Positions 10,916-21,061 of a stretch of 64,000 bases of DNA are shown here, one piece after another. This DNA comes from Branchiostoma floridae (lineage: Eukaryota > Chordata > Leptocardii > Amphioxiformes > Branchiostomatidae): positions 28,456,329-28,520,328 of the forward strand of contig NC_049982.1 of assembly GCF_000003815.2 (NCBI RefSeq). The letters run 5' to 3'. The position numbers and the translations under genes were made by a program. Under the pieces are notes generated by a model. It was not told the DNA's origin. It worked only from the letters and a program-made list of their open reading frames with translations, and did no database searches. Each line of letters opens with the position of its first letter. Within the stretch, counting starts at the first letter, position 1.

Positions 10916-13900
10916 CTTGATACCGCTAACCCCCATCAGGGACCCCCTGTCGTGCGCCTTCTTCAGAATCTGGTAAAACTTTGGCGGGACATTGTTAGGG
11001 TCCAACATGTACGTCTCCGTCACACCGCCGGTGAAGTCCACCAGAGCGTCACTGGTATGACCGCCCTCTAGCGCTTCGTACGAACCGTGCACCCTAAAAA
11101 TTCAATACAAAATCTTGATCAACATCATGTTAGGGTAAATATACTTCTGTACACTCTAACACTATCTATGTATCTGTACATTCCATGTAGTCTCCAAGCA
11201 TGACCCTACGGTGCCTTAGAGATAGTATCAAAGCTGGTAAAGGAGTATAGCCGGCCAAAGGGTGATAGCCGGCCAAAGGGAGTTAAACGGGCACTGTTGC
11301 TGGCTATGCTCCTTTGCCAGCTTTGATACTTTCTCTAAGGCACCGTAGGGNNNNNNNNNNNNNNNNNNNNNNNNNNNNNNNNNNNNNNNNNNNNNNNNNN
11401 NNNNNNNNNNNNNNNNNNNNNNNNNNNNNNNNNNNNNNNNNNNNNNNNNNGGGGACCTCTGAAGTGTAATACATCTGCTTGGAGACTACATTCCATGTAT
11501 GAAATACGCGTTTACAGTATCCAATATACACCAAATTTGAAATACCTTATTGTGCTCATCTAAAGATCAACGGTCACTGTAATTATAATTCTGTCAAGCA
11601 TATACTGGAGAAAATACGTTTTATTCCGAAATGCGCCAAAATTTGATAAATTCCGTATCCTTGACCGAAACATTGTAGCAACAGCAATTCCATCGTCCGA
11701 ATCCGGTGTTCTAATTTGAAATATCGAAAACGACACACTCGGATAATTCTATGGAAGCTCATGTGATAACAGCAGAAGCCCATGTGATAACCCAAGCTCT
11801 CCCCCGGTCCTGAACACCCATATCACCTTATCAAGAAGCTCGCGTGATAACAGTAGAACCCCATGTGATAACCAAAGTTATTACCCGATCCCGAACACCC
11901 GTATCGAACGTTATCACGAAGCTCGTGTGATAACAGTAGAAACCTATGTGATAGCCAATGTAATCACTCGGTACTGAATACCCGTAGATAACCCAAGTTA
12001 TTACCCGGTACACGGCCCTGAACACCCGTATCGAAAGTTATCACGAAACTAGTATGATAATAGTAAAAGCCCGTGTGATAACCCCAGTTATCACCCGGTC
12101 TTGAACACCCTTATGAAACGTTATCGCGGCCAAGCTATAACATAAAACAGTAAATCTACACTCACTTAGCGTAAGCCTTCTCCAGCAGGGCGCTCCAGAA
12201 CTCGTTCTGTTGGTCGGAGTGCAGTGAGAAGAAAGCCGGCCTACCCTGGACCGGGTCCATGACCATGGGGATGCGGTCATCCACAACCACGTCAATCCAC
12301 TCGCCGTACCGCCAGAACTTGAAGTGGAAAATTCCAGCATAACTGAAAGAAATCGAAAATGTCATAACGTTGACCAGTTGACCTTGATGCAGAGTGTAAC
12401 GGTTATCCATTGCTTTTAAAAGGTGGGGGTTCTAACGGTTATCAAGTCAACCGACGGTGGTTTCAAACTGCAATGTTGTCAAAATGCCTTGTTTTTAAAA
12501 CAACGTATTATATAAGCTACACCGTGGATAAAGGTGAACTAGCAATACCGCCATGAAAAGTTTTTGTGAATTTCCTAATGGCTATTGAAGTTAGTGATTC
12601 TCCCCTTCATTTGCTCCACTTCCTTCCTTCGCTCCTTCCTTCCTTCCTTCCTTCCTTCCCTCCTTCCATCCACCCTTCCTTCCTTTCTTTCTTCCTTCCT
12701 TCTTTCCTTCCTTCCTGGGACCATTACTCCTGGACGGCTGACTATATCCGTCCAAGGACGTTATATCACAATGCTACGTTCAGGAAGGCGGTGTCGGAAT
12801 GCAATGCTACAGTACCTAAAAATAATGTTCACTTACTTGTCTTGGAACCCTTGTCCAGAAGGAACCACTCTCTTGAACAGACCTGGTAGCGTGGTCAAAG
12901 CAGCTGTAGCTGCCAGCATCCAACAGTCACCTGTTTGAAATACCAGGAGGTTGAACTAAGACCAGGAAACGTAGCAAATTTTCAGCTTAAACCGTCACCC
13001 CTTGTTCAAATGAATCCTTCTACTGCAGCTTCCGAAACGTGACGTCAGAGACACGTAGCATCGGGTCAGGTAACCTGTACCGTCCCCCGTCTCTATTCAA
13101 TGTCGGACGATGGACTCGAATGTACACTGCCTCATTCACTCCACCGATATTGGAAAGGGAGGTAGGGACGGGCGGCGACACAGTTTATTTGGCACGTATA
13201 TATACGACCCGTTACTGTGGTTTAATATCTCTGACGCCCCCTCATAGAGGTAGTAGTAGAAGAAGCAAGTCTGTTCAAAACGTTTGCTATGTAAAGTCTT
13301 CTTTCATAAGACTAGGAAGTTTGTACTCGCGGTTGTAAGTGCATTTGTTTCTTAAAAGTATAATACTGGAGACGACGTTTTCTTTTGAAATAGAATCAGA
13401 AATACTGGAGCTTCTTAAAATAAAGTCAGGCATTCCAGGCCTCTTCTCATCCTACAACTCCCCTGAGTTCAACTTACATTTTGACACATCAACGTGTTCG
13501 TTGATATAACTTGAAACAATCTGAAGTATTTAGGGTACATAGTTATAGCAAAGTTGAGATACTAGTCTATAACTACTAGATACCTACACGCAATACTACC
13601 ACACTGTATCTAGTAGGAATCATATTCTAAATGTTACGTGAGGAAGTCATAGATATGTATGTCACAACAGTATATCAATTCACGCCATTGCGTTGTGTGG
13701 CAAAAGTGTACCTGCGTTTTAATTTCATCAGATTGGTAAATGACTGTATTACAAAATTTTCTATTCACGACCACAAACATTATTTCCATAAACCGCATTC
13801 TTACATTTGTTTGATATCTTAGTATTGTTCCTTGGAAATATGTATGCAAATACGTTTGGTACCGCATTTGTAACACTATAGCAGCGACACCTAACTGCAG

Positions 13901-14486
13901 TACGAAGTAAACCAGTCATCATTGCTCTTCATTGCCCTGATCGAGGATAGTGACAGGCGTCACCAAAACGTTGGCCATGAAAATGCTGTGTGTGGATTTG
14001 AATAAAGAACTTTTGGTATACAGAAAAGTGCACGGTTGTGAGTTTATCTATGATAAATTAAATCTGTTTGTCAAGTTGAAGTTGAGTTAAACGACGTACC
14101 TACAACTCCCTGTACCACGTCAAACCGACTCACACCCTCGCTGATGAACAGTGGGTTGTCGCAGATGTCCTGTAACAACAGAAGGGATGTCACTATTATG
14201 AGGCGTTTAGTACATATTTACCTCAAGGAAAAATGGACAGATTGTTTTGGGTATGTCTGTTGGAGGGGGGGTGTTTCCTGATATTTGACGGCAACGTTAA
14301 CAACACCCAAGGATGGATTGTGATAATATTTGGTACGTGGGTAGGTGGTGGCAATACGAAGGTTAACTGCAACTGAACTCCATTTTAATCTTATGTCCTG
14401 CCTAGATATGCTTTGGTTATGATTTTGGCGGCAGATATCTTTCCGACAATACAGTACGATACCAATATTTATCACGTATGTCGGTA

Positions 14487-14547
<61 letters not shown>

Positions 14548-14596
14548 ATGTACGTGCGTGTGTGCGCGCGCGTGTGTGTGTCTGTGTCTGTCTGTA

Positions 14597-14651
<55 letters not shown>

Positions 14652-17600
14652 TGTGTTATTTCGATTAAACATTCGCTACTATGTAATCGGACCGTAAAAT
14701 ATTTCCGACCAAAACCTTGGATAACCCAGCCTAGGGAAAGGTATGCAAATACGACACGGGTGTCGCACCAAATATCTGCCCTGCCAGATTTTTTGCTCCC
14801 TATACCAGTGCGGAGTTAAGGTTGTCGCAATTGGCTTATGTATCTGTGTCTGAATAGCCGGTATAACCGCTCTTCGGCATAAACACCAGCTTCACATGCT
14901 TAGGACAACGTTAGGGTTAAGGTGATGGCTAAGTTTAGGGTTAGGGTTGGATTTAGAAATAGGGTTAGGTTAGCCTTTCACAGTTTGACCCCCTCACAAA
15001 ATCGGCTCATAATTCTGCCTGAAAATTTCCACGCCTCACATGCGTAACACACAACTCTGCCCTCAGGTATACAGGACCCCCCCCCCCCCATGCATTGCGG
15101 GGGCAAATATTTTGACAGGGGCAGGCATTTGGCTTGACACCGGACCTCTCGATCATTTTTAGCAATCTTTTTAGAGATAAGAGATAAGACAGACTCGTGA
15201 GCTTGGACCTTAACATCCTTATTAAGTCATGCCGGGCGAAGATTGCACTGATACAGAATGAAGGGCAAGTTCTTGTCGTGCCCTTCTGATTTTAGGATAA
15301 TTTTTGCAGCTGCTATATGACATATGCGTGGTTTACGATCTATACCAGTAGGTCGTCTTAGATTTTTGTTATCTTCTGTCATAGCATTGTATCCGGCCGT
15401 ATTAAAGCTCCCGAATCTCTTCTATACTCTCCGCAAATACGTATTACTATACGAAACTGATGTACAATCAATGATAAAAAATTAACCAAAGGAAGATGTG
15501 CAGTAATACAAGCTAAGTATGTTCGTCATTTTTTATCCATTTGCGCCATATTTATTTGCGAAGATCTGAAAACATTCTTATAAAACGCACCAGTTTGGAA
15601 AACTTTTCAAATGCCTTTGACAACTTGGCGCAGTCCAGTCAGTTACCCCCCTTCAGTGACCTACATGTATACACTCGTAACCCTCTTATACCGGGGTTTG
15701 ACCCAGCGTAACTTAATATCCGACCTTTCCGGATAGACATATGTGGCTGCGATTGATTTTTATAAAGAAGGACTGCTTTCGGCTTTTAGCGTTTATCCAA
15801 ATTATACTTCTGTTCTACATTGATAAAGAATGGGTGGTGCTGAATTACTCGGTCAATAATGTAATCAACTAATGGAAATATGGAATTCAATTTGATAAGA
15901 TTCCCCCGAGGATTTGTCTATTAATGATTTGTTGCCAAGAAACATTTTTAGTCAAACTTCAGTTGTGATAATTCTTTCTGATTATGATTCCCTTCGCGTT
16001 AGATGGATTACATGTTTTATCTGTATGACCTAATTCGGCTAAAAACGTTACGTGCTCATTGTACGACCGTCGTACGAGCGAAATCTTAAAATAGTTGTGC
16101 AAATGTCTATAGCCAGGGTTCAACATAGGGATGGACTGTAGAAGTCACAATAAATATGTCTATTTTGGTACAGATATTGGAATAACAGACCTGCTCTTAT
16201 ATTCAATTTCAGGACGGCTGACTTTTTATTACGACATTTGCACAACTATTTCAAGATTTCGCTCGTACGACGTACGCTCGTAATAAAGAGTCAGCCGTCC
16301 TGAAATTGAATATCAGGGCAGGTCTGTTATTGCAATATCTGTACCAAAATAGACATTTTTATTATGACTTCCAGAGTTCATTCCTATGTTGAACCCTGGC
16401 TTTAGACATGTCATTTGCCCATGTTGGAACGTTTCCAGAGCTCGACATTATTGGCAATGGTGAACAAATTAGATTAAGACCATATTTCAGTACTTCCTCT
16501 TGGCGAGGCCTCGACAGCAAAGTATTGCAGTGAAATTGACGTATCAACACCAACAATTTGATTTGAAAATCAAACGGCGTCTATGCAAAAGACAGCGCTT
16601 TCAGAGGAGGTCCAAGGAAATGTTCAAATCTTAACCCTCTGAAACGCCATTGCCTACATTTTGAGAGGCAAGGTAGCACTCAGCTAAATTTAATGGCACT
16701 TCATTGGTGAACAAATACTTTAGAGTTGACTTTGAGGGGGGAGGGGCGATGCAACACCGTGATATTTTTCCGGGGAGGGGTGCGCCCCCCTGCCCCGGTG
16801 CCACCGCCACTGCTTTGGTCTCGATCTGAACTTCTTTTCCCACGAGTATCAGAGAGTATTTCTGACATTGACCCCGCCGGCAGACGAGTTGACCTCCCGC
16901 CTGACACTGTCCAACACCCTTTTTTGATGTCTTCATTCGTTCAACAACAAGAAAAGATGAAAAAAAATTAACTTGTTGTACGTTGAACTGTAACACACTT
17001 TGTCAGCTTGACCTCAAAGATGCGATGGTCGTCTACAGTGGTTGTCTTTTTGTTTTTAACCGTGTTTAAAGATGATTTATTGAGAAATTATACGTTTCTG
17101 TTGGTATATGTCACCCGTCTATTTTCATGAGGTTACGTGAGCGGAGACCATGCTCACGCGCTTTATTTCGATACCGCCGCAACTGAAACAACAACGCTGG
17201 CAACAGCAGCGACAGCTCTTCAACATCATACTATCTCATAGTGCGTCCTGTACCAGGGTGTATCGAAAGTGCGAAATTGAACGAATTGGAACGAATTGGA
17301 ACGAAATAGAGTGTACAGAAAGTACGAAATGGATTACGAAGTTGATAACGAAAGGAAATGTATACAGTATCACCTGAGTCGAGTGACAAAAATTGGTGAT
17401 AAGTGTTTTTTCCAGGGGCACAACATCTCAAGCTGTCTGGGATTCAAACCTTTTTACTTCCAGGTTCAACATTTCAACAGCAAGGCCATTGTCTCGCACA
17501 TGAAATTATATCTCGCACAATTCTCAGCACGAAATTGTAAAATTTATGCCTCACAAAGCAAGTTCTGCAATAGCCTGCGTGATAATCTAGTCGACCTGCT

Positions 17601-20600
17601 GTTTCTACACGCGCATGATAGATATACAGCATTAATCTAATGTAATTAGCTCAATGTAGCGGTACCCTCTAAACCTAATTAATTCAGTCCTCCTGCAGTC
17701 AATTTCTTCGTAAAAGGACATTTTCGCGAACCACGCTCTGCTTGGGATGTACCACTGTACGAATGGGGTCGATTTCTGGACATTTCATGTATCGGGTATT
17801 CCCTGTTCCAATGAGTTTGCAACTAGGAGACCCAGGTCCAATGCTGGGTAGGGCATTTCGGTTGGGGCTGCACCCATCTTTCGGAAGGGACGTGAAATGA
17901 AGGTCTCGTATTCGAGGAGGTGCCTTGAGCACGTTAAAGGGGAAGGGCTAGCAATTCTTCTCTATAAAAATGTACCCTACTCCTGAAACAACAAGGAAAC
18001 TTGACCAAATGAAAGCTCATCTGTGTCGGTAGAATCTATAGTTGAAAAAGTTTAAACTTTGTTCCAATGGTGAGTCTTTCTTCTGTTGTGTTGCAACTGG
18101 AACAAAGTTTAAACTTTTTCAACAAGGAAACTTGCTGCCTCATGTGCTACTAGGAACTACACGGGTTTGAACGAATGAACGAACTCTTTGGTTATCTAAT
18201 TTAGATTTAGATGAATGTAACCAATCAGCGTAATTACTTGTTAACAAGATTAATATCTGTCCAGCTTTATCCTCCGAAACCGAAGTTGTGCCAATTAGGG
18301 CAATATAGGCAGCAAGGTTTGTTAAATTTTATAAAGAACATTCCCTGAGTGACTTTCTACACAAAACGTTCGGGAACTTGATTTAAGTCAAATTGATGCA
18401 TCAATTTTCTTCTGGCCTGAAATTTTAGAATTTTTTAAATCGCATCTTCAGATCACAAATTGCGCCACTTTGCGAACGCCTGGCGCAATGTGGCACACTA
18501 ATCCAGCAACATAATTGAAAGTTTATTTTTGCAAGTTGTTGCCCGAGGGCTAATTGCAACATGGAACATAGTGAATATGTAGTAAACATACAGAAAATAA
18601 AAGACTTTGGTATAGATAACAATGGTGACAAGTAGAAACAACTGGCTGTTCTATTGATGATATGTACTGCTGAGAGCTAAAATCTAAGCATGTTGGGTTT
18701 AACTACTTTTCTGGAAGCAGTGGAAGAAATATGTACACGTAGTGGAGTGCCATTGAGTATTATACTCCACCCTACACCCACCCTCGCTTATCACTCAAGA
18801 CAACGAAATGCGGAGCATGCAGGAAAGACGAATTGATGAGATGGATCATGCGAAAGATCGGACGTATCACTGTTACTGTCTACCCCCGTGCTATTTTCGT
18901 ACGTTGTATTTTGATTGAGGGTGCCTTAGCCCTAGGCCTAGCAGTCATATGGCTTATCAATCTGACGAATGCTTTTCCTGATTGCCCATTTTTAGAGCGA
19001 CCGCTAGGCTCTCAAGCTAATTGCTTCCCCTGAGTATTTGTCTATCCGGAGAGATTTTTGCAACAGCAATACACACTTATGGATGACCTAAAAAGGCGTT
19101 GTATACAGGGCAGTAGGCCATAGTGGTATAACTTGTGGTAAAATGATAGCTCGCCCATGACATGCCATCTTCACATGAACAACAACAGTTGCCTGCCAAA
19201 TTGAGATTTTTCAGGGGTGCCCAAGTATTCGTACGAACTTTACGGAATTGCAGTTCTACGGAATACATACAATCATTTCTAAAAGTGAAATTTGTATGAA
19301 TTTCTTGGGCATCCTTCTTCAAATGCAATTCAATCTCTACAACTGGATAAAAAACGGAAATTTACTTTCGGACGTTTCGAGTGACATCCATCACTCTTCT
19401 TCAGCGTCACTAGTTTTAAATATTGTTTACTTGATGTCTAACCCTCATAAACGCACCTAGGCACCCTTGTTTTGGTGCTCCTGTATGAGTTTAGAATATA
19501 TTTTCTGTATAGTTTCAGAATATTTTGTTTCGGGCTGTCTATAAATGTGATTAACCATACACAAAACATACAAAATTGTGGAAATCATGAGATTGCACTC
19601 TGGCTACTGTTTCTGTTTGTTCCACATTCGCTAGCAACGTGCCATTGTAAAATGCTCTTAAGATTATCATCATATGATATTTCTTCCGTCGGTCAATAAC
19701 GATAATGGTTAACCCTAATAAAGCCCCAGTTGAAAAGAAATAATAATAGACAGTAAAAACATCTGCACAATCTATAAAATGTGTCTCAATTCCGAATCAC
19801 TTCGAATGCTTTCGTTCTATTCATGTGCATCATTGACTTGACCACATACAGTCAAAAATTCGCGCTCCCACTTTGACTCTCGACATTTGCCACTGTGAGA
19901 CGTAGGAATAAAAATATCACATTAAAAATGTACGCTAGTAGACGGCACTGCAAAATTTTCTTCAGAACTAAGACCATAACCTTACAGATATTCTCTGCAA
20001 ATGATATTCAGTGACCCTAATTTTTCAATCCGAGGCAGGTCACGATTCTATATGCTGTTCATTAGAACGGTCGTGTTTTGATTATGTGTGGGCGTGTCAG
20101 GATATTCCGAATGGGAATATATTGGCTCTGGAAAACCCCATCTACGTATGCTGCTGGATATTGGGAATACGGCCGGCGGTGGTTATATTGTACACGCTGA
20201 AAATATAACATGGCTACGGCAGTATTTTTGCAGGAGAAATTGTGTATATTTAGGTTTAATGATAGCAACGAAACGTGGTCGAAGACATCAATGAACATAT
20301 ACTGGTATAAAATGATACGAACGTGGCGGTGGTTATATTGTAGATACGCTGAAAATATTACATGGCTACGGCAGTATTTTTGTAGGGGGAATTGTATATT
20401 TAGATTGAATGGTAGCAACGAAACGTGTTCAAAGACAATCAATGAACATAATACAGTGTTACGAACCTGCGGCCTCATCCATTGAAACTGGTACCTGGAG
20501 AGATTCGGATGGTGCCTGGTAAAATAAAGGGAGGAATCGTACGCTGGAAAATCCGGGTCCTCAAATAGCACGCCGTTTTGCAGGCACTCGTCTCGCAGGG

Positions 20601-20646
20601 CTTCGAAATCCTGTTGTCTCCTAGGCTGATAGCGCGATCGTGGCAT
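10916..20646 (-). CDS. Calpain, N-terminal five exons (partial)
   Basis: This is a calcium-dependent cytosolic cysteine protease. The exons on the - strand are 20646-20467, 14169-14100, 12930-12837, 12342-12175 and 11093-10916. All junctions are GT/AG and phases close, giving 230 residues up to a phase-0 donor. Exon 1 (60 residues) starts [10 protein letters not shown] and carries the calpain signature [13 protein letters not shown]. Exon 2 has [12 protein letters not shown]. Exon 3 carries the catalytic site GDCWMLAA with C86 as nucleophile. Exon 4 has [16 protein letters not shown] and exon 5 [22 protein letters not shown]. The catalytic His and Asn exons, C2-like domain and EF hands are not found downstream; the TRIM array occupies that space. 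The gene may therefore continue beyond position 1 with the TRIM genes inside an intron, or it may be truncated. Intron 1 is 6.3 kb. Confidence 0.9.
11177..11499. mobile_element. Foldback/MITE family 'TCTCCAAGCA', copy 1, interrupted by gap
   Basis: The element runs 11190-11486, with ends GTCTCCAAGCA and TGCTTGGAGAC and long inner arms (CCTACGGTGCCTTAGAGA at the left, its complement before the gap). It is flanked by perfect 13-base direct repeats TACATTCCATGTA (11177-11189 and 11487-11499), consistent with a target-site duplication. The scaffold gap lies inside the palindrome, where assemblers often fail. Confidence 0.8.
11351..11450. other. Scaffold gap (100 N)
   Basis: A run of exactly 100 N, the conventional size for a gap of unknown length. 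It falls within a palindromic element in calpain intron 4. Confidence 0.99.
11750..12130. repeat. Degenerate tandem array with GTGATAAC motifs
   Basis: About four diverged units of roughly 75-125 bases, each with (G)AAGCTCGTGTGATAACAGTA, then CATGTGATAACC, a TTATTACCCGGT-like piece and GAACACCCGTATCGAA. A related sequence (GTGTGATAACCCCGGG, AACACCCTTATCGAACG) occurs in DDX41 intron 6 near 58864-58928, so this belongs to a dispersed repeat family that expanded locally. Confidence 0.75.
12343..12836. other. Calpain intron 3 with TTCC tract
   Basis: The intron is non-coding, with a polypyrimidine TTCC/CTTT microsatellite at 12621-12716. Nothing else is recognised. Confidence 0.7.
12621..12716. 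repeat. TTCC-rich microsatellite
   Basis: Imperfect (TTCC)n and (CTTT)n over about 95 bases, all pyrimidine on the + strand apart from a few interruptions. Confidence 0.9.
12931..14099. other. Calpain intron 2
   Basis: No coding sequence is supported. It holds a dispersed repeat with a hammerhead-like remnant at 13881-14019 (separate entry). Confidence 0.7.
13881..14019 (+). repeat. Dispersed repeat with degenerate hammerhead-like motif, copy A
   Basis: It shares GCAGCGACACCTA, CTGCAGTAC, GTAAACCAGTCAT and AAACGTTGG with 45104-45235. At 13937-13972 it reads CTGATCGA, a GTGAC/GTCAC stem, then AAAACGTT. This resembles the hammerhead layout (CTGANGA, stem, GAAACGTC) but deviates at core positions, so it is probably a decayed copy. 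Confidence 0.55.
14491..14650. repeat. (GT)n microsatellite
   Basis: About 160 bases of GT/TG dinucleotides, interrupted in the middle by TACATGTACG, CGCGCGC and TCTGTCTGTATG. Likely length-polymorphic and able to form Z-DNA. Confidence 0.97.
16068..16418. repeat. Complex foldback element with A-B-A'-B' inverted arms
   Basis: Arm A (16068-16104, GTCGTACGAGCGAAATCTTA) is inverted at A' (16233-16273). Arm B (about 16101-16232, with AGCCAGGGTTCAACATAGG and TCAGGACGGCTGACT) is inverted at B' (about 16281-16418). The arms interlock rather than nest, so the strand can fold in two alternative ways. No flanking target duplication was identified with confidence. Confidence 0.8.
17700..17960 (+). repeat. 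Dispersed repeat fragment (GAGCACGTTAAAGGGGAAGG)
   Basis: The end GAGCACGTTAAAGGGGAAGG followed by GCTAGCAA appears in reverse orientation at about 22079-22112. The upstream part (GGGACGTGAAATGAAGGTCT) resembles a feature at 54760-54830. It looks like a SINE-type family, but the class is not certain. Confidence 0.5.
18041..18123. repeat. Perfect 26-bp hairpin
   Basis: Arms 18041-18066 and 18098-18123 are perfectly complementary (GTTGAAAAAGTTTAAACTTT... pairing with ...AAAGTTTAAACTTTTTCAAC) around a 31-base loop. Each arm also contains the palindrome AAAGTTTAAACTTT. Confidence 0.9.
19371..19404 (-). ncRNA. Hammerhead-ribozyme-like core (Penelope/retrozyme type)
   Basis: On the - strand the sequence reads CTGAAGA, then a hairpin with arms GAGTGA/TCACTC and a 6-base loop, then GAAACGTC. 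This matches the hammerhead core CUGANGA - stem II - GAAA with a GUC cleavage triplet and a minimal stem III. Stem I is weak (2 bp, then mismatches). Family knowledge: such minimal motifs are carried by Penelope-like elements and retrozymes and are thought to act as dimers. Activity is inferred only. Confidence 0.55.
20175..20450. repeat. Two-copy 150-bp tandem repeat
   Basis: GGCGGTGGTTATATTGTA starts near 20176 and again near 20326. Each copy ends CAATGAACATA (20289-20299 and 20440-20450). Both share ACATGGCTACGGCAGTATTT and TAGCAACGAAACGTG. The array sits directly downstream of calpain exon 1, inside intron 1. Confidence 0.85.
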
Positions 20647-21061
20647 GATGTCTTCTTCTTCTTCTGGTTATAGCGTTGGCAATGAATGTGCTTTGCTCTT
20701 CGAGTAGAAGATGGCACAAGCTATTGCTTCAACGAGATGGAAGCAAACGATGGCGTTGACGTAAACGTCGTGTTTTTACCTATGCTGGTCAAACGTTAGA
20801 GAATGTTTAGAGATAGTGTATCTCCAAGGCTTCTGATGTCTGACTGGCAACTGGCAGAAGCGTGGCTATTGCCCCCTCCCCCTCTAAAATGATGCCGCCG
20901 GGAGCATGCTCGCCAATTGGATACGACCTATTGGGCTACAGCAAGTAAATTTTATGGATGACGTACTCTGCATACTCTAAACGTAATGTGGGGAAGATAA
21001 ATAAGCTGGGTAAAAGAAAAATCGCTGCGTGGAAAGAGTGAAATAAAGAAACCGATTGTAA

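Larger units (their letters stand above)
11094..12174. other. Calpain intron 4 with gap, foldback element and repeat array
   Basis: This intron contains a 100-N gap (11351-11450), a foldback transposon (11190-11486) and a GTGATAAC-rich tandem array (about 11750-12130). No coding sequence is seen. Confidence 0.7.
14170..20466. other. Calpain intron 1 (6.3 kb)
   Basis: No gene is supported. Short open frames are present but have no recognisable family and no flanking splice logic. Content: a GT microsatellite (14491-14650), a complex foldback (16068-16418), a 26-bp perfect hairpin (18041-18123), a hammerhead-like core (19371-19404, - strand) and a two-copy tandem repeat (20175-20450). Confidence 0.7.

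Noticed and set aside
14413-14697. Open frames over the GT microsatellite
   Set aside because: VCVC/THTH translations of a dinucleotide repeat, not proteins.
14930-14975. TTAGGG-like stretch (possible interstitial telomere repeat)
   Set aside because: Only a few imperfect GGGTTAGGTT-type units over under 50 bases; too short and irregular.
18833-19033. Hydrophobic 66-codon frame (possible membrane peptide)
   Set aside because: Isolated, inside calpain intron 1, with no homology recognised and no context. Length is within chance expectation.
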